Of a DNA stretch of 64,000 bases, positions 47,880 to 59,583 are shown piece by piece. The notes beneath the pieces were generated by a model. It did not search any database and was not told the DNA's origin. It saw only the letters and a program-made list of their open reading frames with translations. This DNA comes from Hetaerina americana (lineage: Eukaryota > Arthropoda > Insecta > Odonata > Calopterygidae). The stretch is from the NCBI GenBank assembly GCA_022747635.1, contig JAKTNV010000027.1:5279731-5343730 (forward strand), in the 5' to 3' direction. Position 1 is the first letter of the stretch. Each line of letters starts with the position of its first letter. A program made the position numbers and the translations under genes.

Positions 47880-48900
47880 CTACAAACATTCCACGTAAAC
47901 TCGAAACCAAGAGGGTTCCCGCCATATTCTGCGGGCAGCGTAGAAGTAGGGCCTCTGCCTTTCTCGTATTCCCCCTCTCCTCACCCACCCCTCTTAAAAC
48001 CTCATCTTCATCTCTCCCTCTCCAACTTACTGCCTTCATTCTCCATCGTGCCCGCATCTTCAAAGTCTGCGCTCATCTTCTTGCCTCGAAGACCAGACCT
48101 AACATCAAGCGCCACGCACCATGTTGAAAAGTCTTCGCCTCCCTGCCAGTAATTTTGTCCTCTTTCAAAAATCCCCCTTTGCCTAACGCAATCTTTCGTC
48201 TCATGTCCTCACTACTTTCACCATTTTGGTTCCAAACACTTCCGAGATAGGTTAACTGTTCCACCTGCTCAAATTTATGAACTCTTATTTGGATATTAAA
48301 CTTAGCTTTTCTCTTTCTCGAAAATCAAATGATCCTGTCTTTGTTTACGTTTATTCTCATCCAATACCTATCGCACTAACTTTCAAATGCGCTCGCCATG
48401 CTTTGCAACACAATGATTGGCTGACTGGAAAAATAAACCGTGTTCATCCGCAAGTCTAACTCTCTCGATGAATCCACCACCGACTTCATCCATTAGTTAC
48501 GCGCCTCTGTTTATTATGCAACACATTGGAATCACGTACTTTCCCTATCCCTGTGCTTACCTTCTTCAATTTCCTTCCCTATTTTAATCATCTCATCCGA
48601 AATCCATGGTTTTCTCGGTCTTTTCCTAATTTCTCTTTCTATAGTTTCGTTTGCGGTCATAAATATCCCTCATTTGATATGCTCCCATTTTTCCTCAGTT
48701 GTACCCAGCTCCATTTCCTTACTAATGACTTTCTAGTAGTCTGTAGATACATCTAACGAGAACCTGTGCGACTTAATCACGTCGTTCCTTAATCTGCGCC
48801 TTACCATAATATTGCCCAACTGAAATATCTTTCCATATCCCCGAGCATTTTCCATGCATACCCACGCCTATTTTGGTGTTTAAACCAAGCCTGTTGATGA
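47880..48900 (-). pseudogene. RTE-type LINE fragments (linker and C-terminal part)
   Basis: Minus strand: a RKPWI-type linker motif near 48600, then MEQLTYLGSVWNQNGESSED and MRRKIALGKGG (48264 down) as the RT C-terminal region. An EDEVLRGVGEERG stretch lies near 47990. The RT core between linker and C-terminus is mostly missing. Confidence 0.6.
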
Positions 48901-48901
48901 A

Positions 48902-48958
48902 TCACCCCCTGCCACACATCCTAGCGGTGGCTTGCAAGTTACCATGCAGATAAATAGA
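48902..48958 (+). repeat. CR1/jockey-type LINE 3'UTR remnant
   Basis: caccccctgccacacatccta and gcggtggcttgcaagttacc match the 3' signature at 44614. No coding sequence attached. It separates two RTE pieces. Confidence 0.6.
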
Positions 48959-48979
48959 TGTAGCTTTCGTTTTTTGAAC

Positions 48980-49290
48980 TATTGTGTATCTTTCTATTCA
49001 TGATTTTAAGGGCAAGCCTGGCTGCATATGCAATTGAACTTGATCGTCCTCACACACAGAACACGCTTCGCTCTTTTTCGGTATCGGGATCAAAATTGAT
49101 CTACGGATCTAATTGATCTCGTAAACCATTCTCCTGGCTAAATTTCTTTCTCATAAATACTGCGCATTTCGCTTAGAATCACTTCCTCCCGTTATTCACT
49201 GAACCATTTGGTGATTCTGCCGGGATGTTATCTTCTGTACTCCGTAGGACTGTATCTCCGTCGGCCTTTTCTCTGACTTGCCATTTTAGC
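48980..49290 (-). pseudogene. RTE-type LINE fragment (N-terminal RT)
   Basis: Minus-strand reading gives EDNIPAES..GSVNNGRK and FMRKKFSQENG, counterparts of NIPAELFK..IYEEGIWPEDF, and a PDTEKE string for IPKK. It lies upstream of the linker fragment on the minus strand, the wrong order for one element, so rearrangement or two insertions are implied. Confidence 0.5.
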
Positions 49291-49828
49291 TGAGAGATTC
49301 GCGATTCAACAGAAGTCCATTGACTTATCCTCATCTTCACGATGAGTCTGAGAGCCTCAATTGGTTCTCTTGCCCGTCGACTTCTTCAAAATCCAAACTG
49401 CTCCTCAATTATATATTCTTCCGATTTTCCCTCCGTTCTTGTTTAGATTTTTTTATCTTCGGCACGCGGGTCGTCATGTACATCGTGCATACGTTTTCAA
49501 GTGATTTGCCTATTAGCTATTTATTCAGGGAGTATAACATTCGTAAAACTTTGACCTTGGAGTTTTTTACATAAGTAAGGGTCAAAAATTTGATCAATGG
49601 CCGACGAAAGCGTTTGCATAATTGATGCATCGGTTCTAAGGTGAGTACTGCAGCCTTTCTCTTCTCTCAAACTGTCATGCAATGTCCAATATCGCCCCGT
49701 CTGGGACGTACGATACAGATGGGAGAACACTGCTATCTTAATGCAAGTAAATCGAAGGAAACAGTTAGGTTACGACAGACAAAGGACAGATCCCTTTGCC
49801 GTGAATGTGCACATGATCATGAGTTGCA

Positions 49829-50200
49829 AACACAACACAAATGGTGAATTGAGGTGGGAATGTCGGAAAGGTCGACGAAGGGGATGATGAAAGGGTGAGC
49901 TCAGGCGGAGGGATCCATAAGCATGTGAATACGCGAAGGAGATGTAAAGTGTCATGTGCTTCGTGTAGAAGCTGTGTTGCCTCAATTAGAACGGCGCCTC
50001 TGGACCGGTGGGTCATAGTTTGGACCCGGCCCTGGACATTCCCAGGCTGGAATCGAAACGGTGCCTCTCTGGGCGCCACTGATGCAAGTCGAACGGAAGG
50101 CGAAAAGGCGGGGAAAAGGAACCCACCCCCGTCGTACACCTGCTGATGAGTGGTGCCCGCATCTCACTCGCCTCACGACTCAGTTCGAGGCGAACTCGGT
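49829..50200 (-). repeat. Unclassified dispersed repeat R1, copy 2 (inverted)
   Basis: Inverse of 42505-42886 with high identity by eye, small indels near 50100 and a shorter end. About 7 kb separates the inverted copies. Confidence 0.75.
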
Positions 50201-51254
50201 GCCTATCCGAGCCTAACGTAGGGTGGATTAACCTGATGGTGGACCCTAAATTAAAGGGCTTCTCATTCAAAGGCCCAAAGGTAAGTGAATAAATGGCTGG
50301 AAGAAAAGTACAGAAGTTGCATGCCCATTTGATTTTATCTTCCAAGGGAAAGGAACACCAAGCTTCCAAGACTTGAGGAGTCTTCCAAGCAGAGAGAGGG
50401 ATGTTTAGCACGCGATCCTACTCCCCGTACTCAGGCACGTACACCGCACGATTAAGAGAAGAGGGAAAAATGACGATTTGAATGATATAAGCTGCACTCA
50501 TGGTTTCAACGTGGCGCGCATTCAGTTCAAACCGTCCCCTCAAACGTAGAGAATCATTGTGTCCATTGGAACTATTTAAACTTCGTCAGAATGTTTTCTT
50601 CCGCCGAAATTGCCATGGTGAAAATGAACTGCACCACTGGGATTTACTACTGGGATATTATAATATATATACCATAGAAAAAACCTGCATACCGTTGCCA
50701 ATCTATCTATCCCAAGGAACTCCCTAGAATTTTTCTCATCCGCAGATGACAGTGAAATAAATATCTCTCTCTGAAAAAGAAATCGTCTGAGGTCCAGGGT
50801 GAATATCCCATCGGACTTCCACTCTGATGAGTTTGAAATGACCCTTCGCAGGATACCCAAGTAGGGTCGCCGCGAGGGAGGGACATTGAAAACCGCCTGG
50901 TGCCCAATGAACCAAATGAGCTTTCGCCAGCTCTTTCTATCGCACTCTCTCGGCGCCCTCACCTCGGGAGAACTCCGGAAAAGAGCGGATGTCGCCCGAG
51001 ATGGATGTCCCGGAGGTCAACTCCCTCGGTGCGTCCGCCTCGAAGATCCAACCATCCTGTGGTGCGCGGGTGCCAGGTGCCGAGTGATGATGCACTGAGT
51101 CCATTTGGGAGGTGCTCACGCGTGAGCCCACCGCAACGCAAGCACCACGGGAGTCGTGCGTGCCGTGGGTGGAATCCGACTGAGGTCGGTCAACTCGAGG
51201 CAATCATTCGAATCAGATCAAATAACATCGCGTGAACAGGGCACTGCTTCTTAA
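50201..51254. other. Intronic DNA, partly CpG-rich, no gene supported
   Basis: 50880-51200 is CpG-rich with overlapping open frames on both strands and no recognised domain. Confidence 0.35.
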
Positions 51255-51800
51255 TACTTACGCGTTAACCTCAATCAAGACCTCTCCTAGGTGAAACACA
51301 CACGGGGAATATGCGTGGACAAACTAACCAAAAAGAGTACTGGGAAAATGCGATGAAAAGGTCAAAGAAAAATGTTATCTTTCGCTGGTTAAGCATCATT
51401 TGGAATACGCTGCTGCTAGTATAAATGGGATCCTCACGAAGTTGGATTGATTGTCGCATTGGATCGCGTGTACCGTAGACAAGCTAGATTTGTTTTACGT
51501 TGTTATGATAAACCTAGTAGCGTATCCGAAATATTAGAGAAGCTAGGCTGGGAATCACTCTATGGAACGAAGGTTAAATTACAGATTGAACCTCTAACAT
51601 AATTTGGATGCACATCTCTTTAGCAGTTATGCTGTGAATATATTATTAGCCCCATCGCACTACGATAGGAAGGATCCGTTAAATAAAATTACAGAGATTG
51701 AGTGTAGACCCGATAGATTTAAGATGACATTTTTCCTACGAACGATAAGGGATTAGAATAACATTTTCCGATCTCGTTAGGGCCATATTCGGATCAAAAT
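51255..51800 (+). pseudogene. CR1/jockey-type LINE 3' end, second copy
   Basis: Parallels 44030-44660 along its length (ctctcctaggtgaaacacaca, ggaatacgctgctgctagta, agaagctaggctgggaatca) but with more indels and stops. The 3' signature is not preserved. Confidence 0.7.
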
Positions 51801-53220
51801 TAGTCTGGTTTGTATTAACCATCCAGCTGGTGGTGCGGACGTCGTACCCGGCTTTCCCTACGGGCACGAAGAAAACACGCGCCTGAGCAGCACCCCCGAT
51901 AATCACTTTAGAGCTCCGAAAGAGGTCGTGCAAGAATACTTGGCACGCGCGACTTCCTCTCCCACGGATCCATCCTGCCCCCTGGCGGACGCCCCCCTAA
52001 GTATTCAGGCGCAAAACACACACTTCGCGGGCAGATAGTTTTTTTTTTCATTTTTCGCGAGGGTTTGGGGATCAATTCGCCACATCCGGACTCTCTCCAA
52101 AGTCCTCGGCTCGGGCCGTCGTTCCCTCTGATGCTATGCGCAAACACTCGCGAATATTTCTAGACAGATTCTAAGTCCTACGGCGGATTCGAAGCATACG
52201 CAATTGGAAATGAAGCCTCCTACGTTTCTGAAACTCAGGGCAAAGAACCGAATTTAAGTCAACCCACGCCATAATCGTAAGGCTTTGAGGACCCGATAAA
52301 CGAGTGAAAATTGCCCTCATCTCCAGTCATATTGATTGGCCAGAGCCCAGGAGTCGACTCAGGGCTCTGGAAATACGGAACATAAGACGGAATTTGTGCA
52401 TACATTTCATGGGTTCACGTATTCTAAAATTTGTCATGGTGAAAGTCGTAAGTTCAAGGGTCAAGGCCTCGTCCTCCGTCCATTTCCTCTGTCATGAATC
52501 GCATCGGCTGCTCAAGTAGTACTTACTAGCGTGTCAACATTAAAAGGTGGCGCAGTGCGAGATGAAACCGAATCAAGTCCTGTCTAAATTTAAAATTGTG
52601 ACTTTTTATCCGAATACGACAGTGGAATGTTTTCTTTAATAGTACTAAGACAAGTTCTCGCGTTCTAGACAGTTCTCGTTCCGCTTCTTTGCTGTAAAGT
52701 TTTCATTACATCCCTATCAAAATCATGCATTTTTTCGTGTGCCGCCTAAGAATTGCGGTCCAGTTTCCCTTGGAGAATACCCACCACAGCAGCAGTGGGG
52801 AAACAAAATGACGAAAAGAGGTTAATAGAATAAAGAATTTGCCATGAGAATGCTCCGCGAATTGTAGTATTAAAACGAGGCATTATCTTTGATTTTTATG
52901 CTTGAGTCACTGAGCAGGGCACCAAATGAGGATTACAAATCGACTAGTCACCCAGATTGCGTCGATGGGACCTGGATGATGATACGATTGCCACTCGCGC
53001 TGATGATGAATGTGAATCTAATTCTGTGACTGAAGGGTGTACTTTCAATGTTTGGAAAGGTAAAATTACTCATGATAAAACGCACTACCTAAGTAATACG
53101 TCGTAGAGTTAAATACCAGTAAAAATAAGCAGGAATTAAATTGTATACGTTATAAGTATTTATTTTATTTAAAATACGAATCACATACATTTACAGTGTT
53201 TTTTGAAACAGTGTCATCAC
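51801..53220. other. Intronic DNA, nothing recognised
   Basis: No exon or transposon motif assigned. Confidence 0.35.
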
Positions 53221-53221
53221 A

Positions 53222-53267
53222 TTCTCTCTCTCCTACTCACACATACATACATACATACAAGCATACA

Positions 53268-53328
<61 letters not shown>
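53222..53328. repeat. Compound (CATA)n/(TA)n microsatellite
   Basis: Tetranucleotide cata repeats run into a pure TA tract ending at the 3' edge of the RTE family-2 element. Confidence 0.95.
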
Positions 53329-53329
<1 letters not shown>

Positions 53330-53330
<1 letters not shown>

Positions 53331-55365
53331 AGTATTTCAATTCTAGGATTGGTTTGCTGCAGCCCTCCACTCTACTCTATTTAATGTCAGTGCCCTCAAT
53401 TGGTACCCTCTCTGTTTTACGTCCTTCTTAATTTGCCCTATGTACATGTCTCTTGGCCTTCCTCGTGGAATCTTCCTTTCTATTTTTCCTTCCATTATAT
53501 TCCTAATCAATACATTTCACCTCAATGTGTGCCCAATCCATCTATTTCTTCTTTGCCTTAGAGTTCTTCATGTGGTCCCATCCTCTTCTGCTCTTCTATG
53601 TATACTTCCTCGTTCCTTACTTTGTCTGTCCATTCAATATTCAGCATTTTCTTTCAGCACCATGTTTCAAAGACTTCTATTCTTCGCTGGTCCACATTTC
53701 CAATGGTCCAAGTCTCGGAACCATAGAGCGCCATGCTCCACACGCAAGTCTTGGCGAATTGCTTCCTTGTTTCCAGCCTTGGGTCCTTTGAGCATAGCAA
53801 TTGCCTCTCCTTCATGAATGCGTTCTCAGCTTGGGATATTCTTCGCTTGATGGCGGTCGAGCTTCTTCCATCCCATGTTATGCTGCTGCTGCCCAGGGAG
53901 ATGAAGGATTCCAATTGCTCTAGTTGCACCCCTCAAATTATAGTATCTGCATTCGGCTTCTCTCTTCCACGTACAAGGATTTTAGTTTTCTTCCTGTTGA
54001 TGCTCATATTATACTCTCTTGGTACTTGATCCATAGCACTCAAGAGTTGCTTGCAGGTTTCTTGCAGGTCCCGTTTCCGCCACTACTGAGATGTCATCTT
54101 CAAATCGGAGCATGTTGATTTCTTTTCCATTTACCTCGACTCCTTTAATTCCCAATTCTTGTGTTTCTTTTATTGTCTCTTCCAGGCATACGTTGAATAT
54201 TGCTGGCGAGAGGTTGCATCCTTTTCTTACTCCTTTGTTTATTTTGGCTTCTATCTTTCTTCCAATTTTCGTTTGCATTGCTGTTACCTGATTCTAGTGG
54301 AGGTTATGGATGATTCTTCTATACTTAGTAGTCCAATCAAACCGCTTCTAGTATTTTGAACATCTTGTTCCATTCGAAGTTGTCGAAGTCCTGCTCCAAG
54401 TCCAGGAATGCCACATATAATGGCTTATTACGTGTCTCATTTTTTCGGCCAGAATTCTCAAGCTTGCCTCTCTTGTTCCTCGGTTTTTCCTGAATCCGAA
54501 TTGGTTTTCTGAGAGGTTTCCTTCAACCCTTCCTTGTATTCTTTGGCTACAAAACCGAGTATATTTGATGCTTGAGTCACCAGGCTCAATGTTCTGTGTT
54601 CTTCGCATTTATCTGTTTGCAGTTTCTTCGGTATTGCAATCATTATACTTTTCTCGAAGTCTTCTGGTATCTCTCCGCTGTCGTGGCTATTTTTGATTAT
54701 TCCATAGAGGGCATCCTTCGCTTTGACCCCGAGTGCCTTGATTATTTCTCCGTTTATTTTGTCAATTCCTGGTGCCTTGTCGTTTCTCAGGTCTGCCACG
54801 GCTATCTCGAATTCACTTCTTAATATCTGCCGACCCCGATCGTCTTCACCTATCATACTCTGATCTTTAATTAAGCCATCTTCTAGTGGGCTCGGAGCTT
54901 AATAGAGTACTTCAATATATTCTTTCCATCCATTCCCAATGTCGTCACCATATGTAAATATTTTTCCATTTGCGGCTCGGATGTTCAACGATTTTGTTTT
55001 TCTTTCCCCGAATTGCCTCTTCACTAGTTCATAAGCCATCTCGCTAATTCCCTTTTTCATGTTGTCATCAATTTCCTCGCAGCAGCTTTCCGTCCATTCT
55101 TCCTTTGCCCTCTTGCACTCTCGTATGACCTGGTTCCGCAACTGTTCATAGAGGTATTCTTCACTCTCATTTCTTGGATTATTGTATATTCTTCTTTCGT
55201 CTATGAGACCTCTTATTTGAGCTGTTATCCATAGCTTCTTAGATATTTCCGCCATACTCACAAGGAGCTCATCATAGACTTGGTAATTATATTAACCATT
55301 TCTTTCCATCGACCGTCCGGGCTGGTATTTTTATTATTTCCTTCTATTTCCCTTTTGGTGGCCAT
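53330..55365 (-). pseudogene. RTE-type LINE, second family, frameshifted
   Basis: Minus strand: linker 55261-54899 (KKLWITAQIRGLIDERR, ERKTKSLNIRAANGK). RT 54856-54360 (NDKAPGIDKINGEIIKA, IPEDFEKSIMIAIPKK, ENQFGFRKNRGTREA). Then RKGCNLSPAIFN and an FEDD version of the catalytic FADD (54278-54009). The C-terminus has MALYGSETWTI and RRIEVFETW (53929-53654). Several frameshifts separate the pieces and the endonuclease is absent. The 3' end abuts (TA)n. Clearly distinct in sequence from copies A-C. Confidence 0.85.
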
Positions 55366-55460
55366 GGTGAACTTTTAGATTTTCCGTGGTTTAGTTCAAT
55401 GCGAATTTTTCAATTGTACACTAATTTCCAGTAACGCATAGCAGTCATGCAACCACTCTA

Positions 55461-56379
55461 CAGGGTTCGTCCGGAAAATAAGTGTACTGATTTTTTCCCG
55501 CCGCTCCAGGCGCGCCCAGCACCGCTCTGACGGGCTGCGATTGGAGGGGGGTATGTTGGCAAGCGACGCTGAAAAAGGCAGTCGGCTCTGAGCTGTGGTG
55601 TAGTGAGGAGCTCTGTTAACGCGAACCTCCACGCTCGACCCACGTCACGGAACGCGATGCCGAAGTTTTTGGAGCAGCGTTATTCCATCAAATTTGCGGT
55701 AAAGCTTGGGAAATCGTCTACCGAAACTGTCGGTATGATTAACCAGGCTTACGGGGAGTCAGCCATGTCCAGAAACATGATCTTTCGGTGGCACAAGATG
55801 TTCGTGGAGGGCAGAGAAGAGGTCGACGACGAACCACGGCCTGGACGCCCATCAACGACACTCACCGACGAAAATGTGCGAAAAGTTCGCGATGTACTGA
55901 ACTCTGATCGTCGTCTTAGTGTTCGGATGATAGCAGAGCAGTGTAATGTGCCAAAACCAATAGTGCACGAGATTATTAGGGATCAAAAACATCTGGCGGC
56001 TGCATCACGACAATGCACCGTCTCACACCGCGCTTGTCGTGTCGGACTTCTTGGCCAAGCACGGCGTGGCAACGCTGCCGCACCCGCCCTACAGCCCGGA
56101 CTTGGCACCACCGGACTTCTTTCTGTTCCCGAAGATAAAGAGGAGTTTGAAAGGAACGCGATACGGGACTTTGGACGCCGTCAAAGAGGCCGTGACGACG
56201 TGTCTTCGAGAGGTTCCCGATGATGCCTTCGCGGGAGCGTTCCAGGAATGGGAACGCCGCTGGAACAAGTGTATCGACTCACAAGGGTCCTATTTTGAGG
56301 AATATTAGCTTAAGATGTGTAAAAGTGTAATAAATTTTTTTTCCTGAGCTCAGTACACTTATTTTCCGGACGAACCCTG
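55461..56379 (+). mobile_element. Mariner DNA transposon with 30-bp perfect terminal repeats, internally deleted
   Basis: cagggttcgtccggaaaata.. at 55461-55490 is the exact inverse of 56350-56379, and both ends are flanked by TA. At 919 bp it is about 400 bp short of a complete mariner. Near-perfect ends and readable frames make it the youngest DNA transposon in the window. Confidence 0.9.
55657..56308 (+). pseudogene. Mariner transposase, deleted and frameshifted
   Basis: Starts MPKFLEQRYSIKFAVKLGKS. It keeps the helix-turn-helix DNA-binding half (SAMSRNMIFRWHKMF, DEPRPGRPSTTLTDENV, DRRLSVRMIAEQCNV) to about residue 110. There the sequence jumps, in another frame, to RLHHDNAPSHTALVVSDFLA and PPYSPDLAPPDFFLFPKIKR, ending GSYFEEY. 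The second and third Asp of the DD34D triad are present, but the segment with the first Asp is lost. The protein cannot catalyse transposition; the DNA-binding half might still bind the ends if expressed. Confidence 0.85.
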
Positions 56380-56381
56380 TA

Positions 56382-59300
56382 TTTCTCCCTCAATTGGATC
56401 ACCACATTACCAATAAGACACCTCAATAGAGACACCCTTTTTGGCACGAAGAACGTACTTTGTCAAAGGACGCACTGTGTCAGAAGAATGAATTACTCCG
56501 CCTTAGTGCTCGTTATGTACCCTGTCATTTAGTCTGTTTCAACATCATGTGCAGCACTATTCATTGTATGTCTTAGTTAATTAGCACTTTGACTAAAATC
56601 AATGCATTAAATAATTTCATTTGTTAAAAATTAAAAAAACCTGCAGTTTCTTTCCCGAATGACCATTACCTCACGATACTCGCAAACTATTCTCTACTGT
56701 AAATTGATTGGCAGTCATGCATTCCCTCTGTTGTACATTTTTTTGCCAGGGGTATTAGTTGCCAATGAGTTAATTGAAATTCGACCATTTTTATGCCCTA
56801 TGATGTTTTGCTCTAGATTTGCGTAGTGCTTGATCCATGAGAAAACCTTCTTTGGGAAAAATTCATCTATGATTAAACAGAACTGAGAGTAACCATAGGC
56901 ACTGTGTCTGAGGAAATCAGCCCAGTTGATTTATTCCATAATACGAGAGACATGTTGAAAATTTCAATTCTTGAAACCACATATGTACACACACACACAT
57001 CAGAAAAATCACTTAACTCTAACCTCTCGAGACTATGCATATGAAGCAATTTCCAACGACTAGAAGATATGCACCATAAAAAATTGAAGGCAAAGGCCTA
57101 CACATTATCTATAATGAGTGGAATGGGCATATTAAAGGTTGAATTTAAGAAATTTTGCTAGTTAGGTGTTAGGTTTTCAGAATGGAATACTGCTAGCAAC
57201 TCTCTCCATCTAAATATTCATAGCCACCCACAAGAAAACCACAAGAGTGCATAAGATAGCATTTATCTTCTGTTTAGTCATATATCTCTCAGGTTACTCG
57301 TATGGCATTGAATTAAATAAATGTTTCTATGCACGACGTAATTCCCCCTATTTTTAACTACTACATTAATATAAATGTGAAATATAAACAGCACTGGCTA
57401 AAACTTTTGTTCCTATTTATTGAAACAAAAGCATGTTCTATACTTATTAATTTCGTACCACAAGTATCCCAACTGATCTTTCTTCTACAAGATCTTATGA
57501 GTACAAGATCTTGACCATTATTATTGCTGAGTCCCTGATCACCAGGAAATTAGAATCAACGAAGCTTCTATCCACACTAGCACAGCATTATTGAACAAAA
57601 GGCCCCGAGATAAGAAGTTACACATTTTTTGATACGATGCAGACAAATATGCACGCAGAAGTATGGTGAATGAAGTTCTTTGTATCTAAATTTAGTATGC
57701 CTTTGGTAATTATGCCTACAAATTATATGATCGCCAACTTGCCAAGATTACACGGTCCAAGAGTTTGCGTGTTGTAGTGTTTAAATGGCAGGTGGTGTAG
57801 ACTTCACGAAGCTATGGAATTTATGAAAATGCCGAGGCCGACGTTCTGTTACGGCCGCTTGGGTTTATAAATTATGAAGACCTGGTCGATTCCTTCCGGC
57901 TGAAAGCTCAAATGGTGGTCCACTCTCCATTCCATCACCGAAAAAAACTCTTTTTATTCATTTCGAAAAACCCCTACAATAATTAGAGCAGAATAAAATT
58001 AATTTCCTGTCAGTATGCTTATCACTAAAACTGCCATTTTTTTAGGTATTCACCGCCAAAATTTAGATAGTACACACTTCTTAAAATCAAATAGACAAGG
58101 CGACTTGAGCAGATGTTTGTTTATATTCTGCATTAATCTTTTTAGAACTCGGAAAGCTACTACGGCCAAGAATGCGCCTTTGGGCATAATTAATATGCCC
58201 AAAGTAATGTCATATTTCCTTCACAAATGGTGACGTTCTCATCTCACATATCGCATTTTAATATTTTCTTTGATTCTTCGAGTCATAAAAGCGCGATTGT
58301 GGGCACATTTAAATATCTTTTCAAATTGTGTCATTTTAATATTCTTTGCCGTCCAATTGTTTCGGAGTATTTCGAAAACTATACAAAACTACTTAAAACG
58401 GATCGCTCCAGCAGGAGGCGGGCTTTTGATTGTGTTTCGGAATATCTTCCCGTCTTCCTCGCGACTTCCAGGTACTACTCAATTTTGCATCAGCCTTTCA
58501 CACATTAGTGTTCCTTCCTGTCTACGGGACGTCTATCGCAAATGCGACGATTCTGCCCATTAGCCAATTGTAGGAGAAATGCGTACGATACAAAAAAGGC
58601 CAAACGAAGCCTTCAGGAGCAGCATGAAAGGAAAATTTCGGTGAGAGCAGAAAACGAGAACCTTTTTGAGTAGACGTCTCCTTACTTCATACCCGTAGCT
58701 ATCAGGAACTGAAATCCTTAATAGGAAAAAGGAGAATTCTTCAGGAAGGACAGAACCTCCTCAGCGGCGGTAAATACAGAATTAGGTGAAAACAACATTA
58801 GATGAGCAAGGTTGATTCGTTGTCAGTCGTACAATTTTCGTCATTTTTAAATCAGTTTCTGTGGTACCTAACAGTCATAATACATAACTAAAATGAATTT
58901 AATTATCCTCATCTTCAGTCTTTATCCAACTTGTACTGAAATTGCACTTTTAAAATTACCTATAATTCTTTAAAAGTATAAGTAAAACGTTTTACAAACG
59001 GTACTGATATCGAATATTGATTGTAATTGTCAAAACCATCGCAGGCAATGAATAGATACCGAAACAGTGTCATTCAGCTGTTTTGCCTCAAATGAGTCAA
59101 TCATAGACATACATACAAAGTAATTGACATAAAAATCGAATCCATGAACTCAAAAGATGGGAGAGAGATGTTGTGCACTTGGTTATTCCGTAGTCCCCAT
59201 TACCGACATGAAAACGAAAACATGTACTTCGACCACTACTTTTGAGTTCAATCTGTCTCTCTTCAGTGTATGTCGAATGCAGTGAAACACAGGAAAAGGG

Positions 59301-59509
59301 AAAGTTTTTTGTAACTAGAACTTAATGTACAATTTATTAGTGCTCCAATGTTTCCCGCACTTATTCACATTCACATTCGTTCCTTTTCTATTCTAAGCTG
59401 CATGCGCATGTATTTTGTCTTATTTTTTTTCAAAATGAAAGGAAATAATTCCCTTCCTTTTCAAAACGCCCGTGACCTGAACAATGTGGGGACACACTCC
59501 GAAACGAAG
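56382..59509. other. End of predicted intron 1, nothing recognised
   Basis: AT-rich unique-looking DNA. No transposon protein or SINE head seen. It ends at the acceptor before exon 2, which has only a weak pyrimidine tract. Confidence 0.4.
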
Positions 59510-59583
59510 GAGACACAACGTGACCGAAGTCCTGGATGACCTGCTGCTCAATTACGACAAAAGACTGCGGCCGCATTACGGAG
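59510..59583 (+). CDS. GABA-receptor-like Cys-loop channel subunit, exon 2
   Basis: Encodes RHNVTEVLDDLLLNYDKRLR followed by PHYG, then one base of a split codon. It corresponds to the N-terminal helix region of Rdl/LCCH3-type subunits (..ILDSFSVSYDKRVRPNYGG in Rdl). NVT is a possible N-glycosylation site. The donor is gag|gtgagc (GT at 59584). An in-frame TGA at 59478 rules out earlier acceptors. AG at 59508-59509 or 59511-59512 both fit phase 2. Joined to exon 3 it gives Tyr-Gly-Asp-His-Pro-Val. It is more Rdl-like than Grd- or GluCl-like as far as I can judge. Confidence 0.8.

Noticed and set aside
49765..50411. Frames of 124 and 132 codons on the minus strand
   Set aside because: They overlap repeat R1; similar frames in the other copy follow from repeat identity, not protein conservation.
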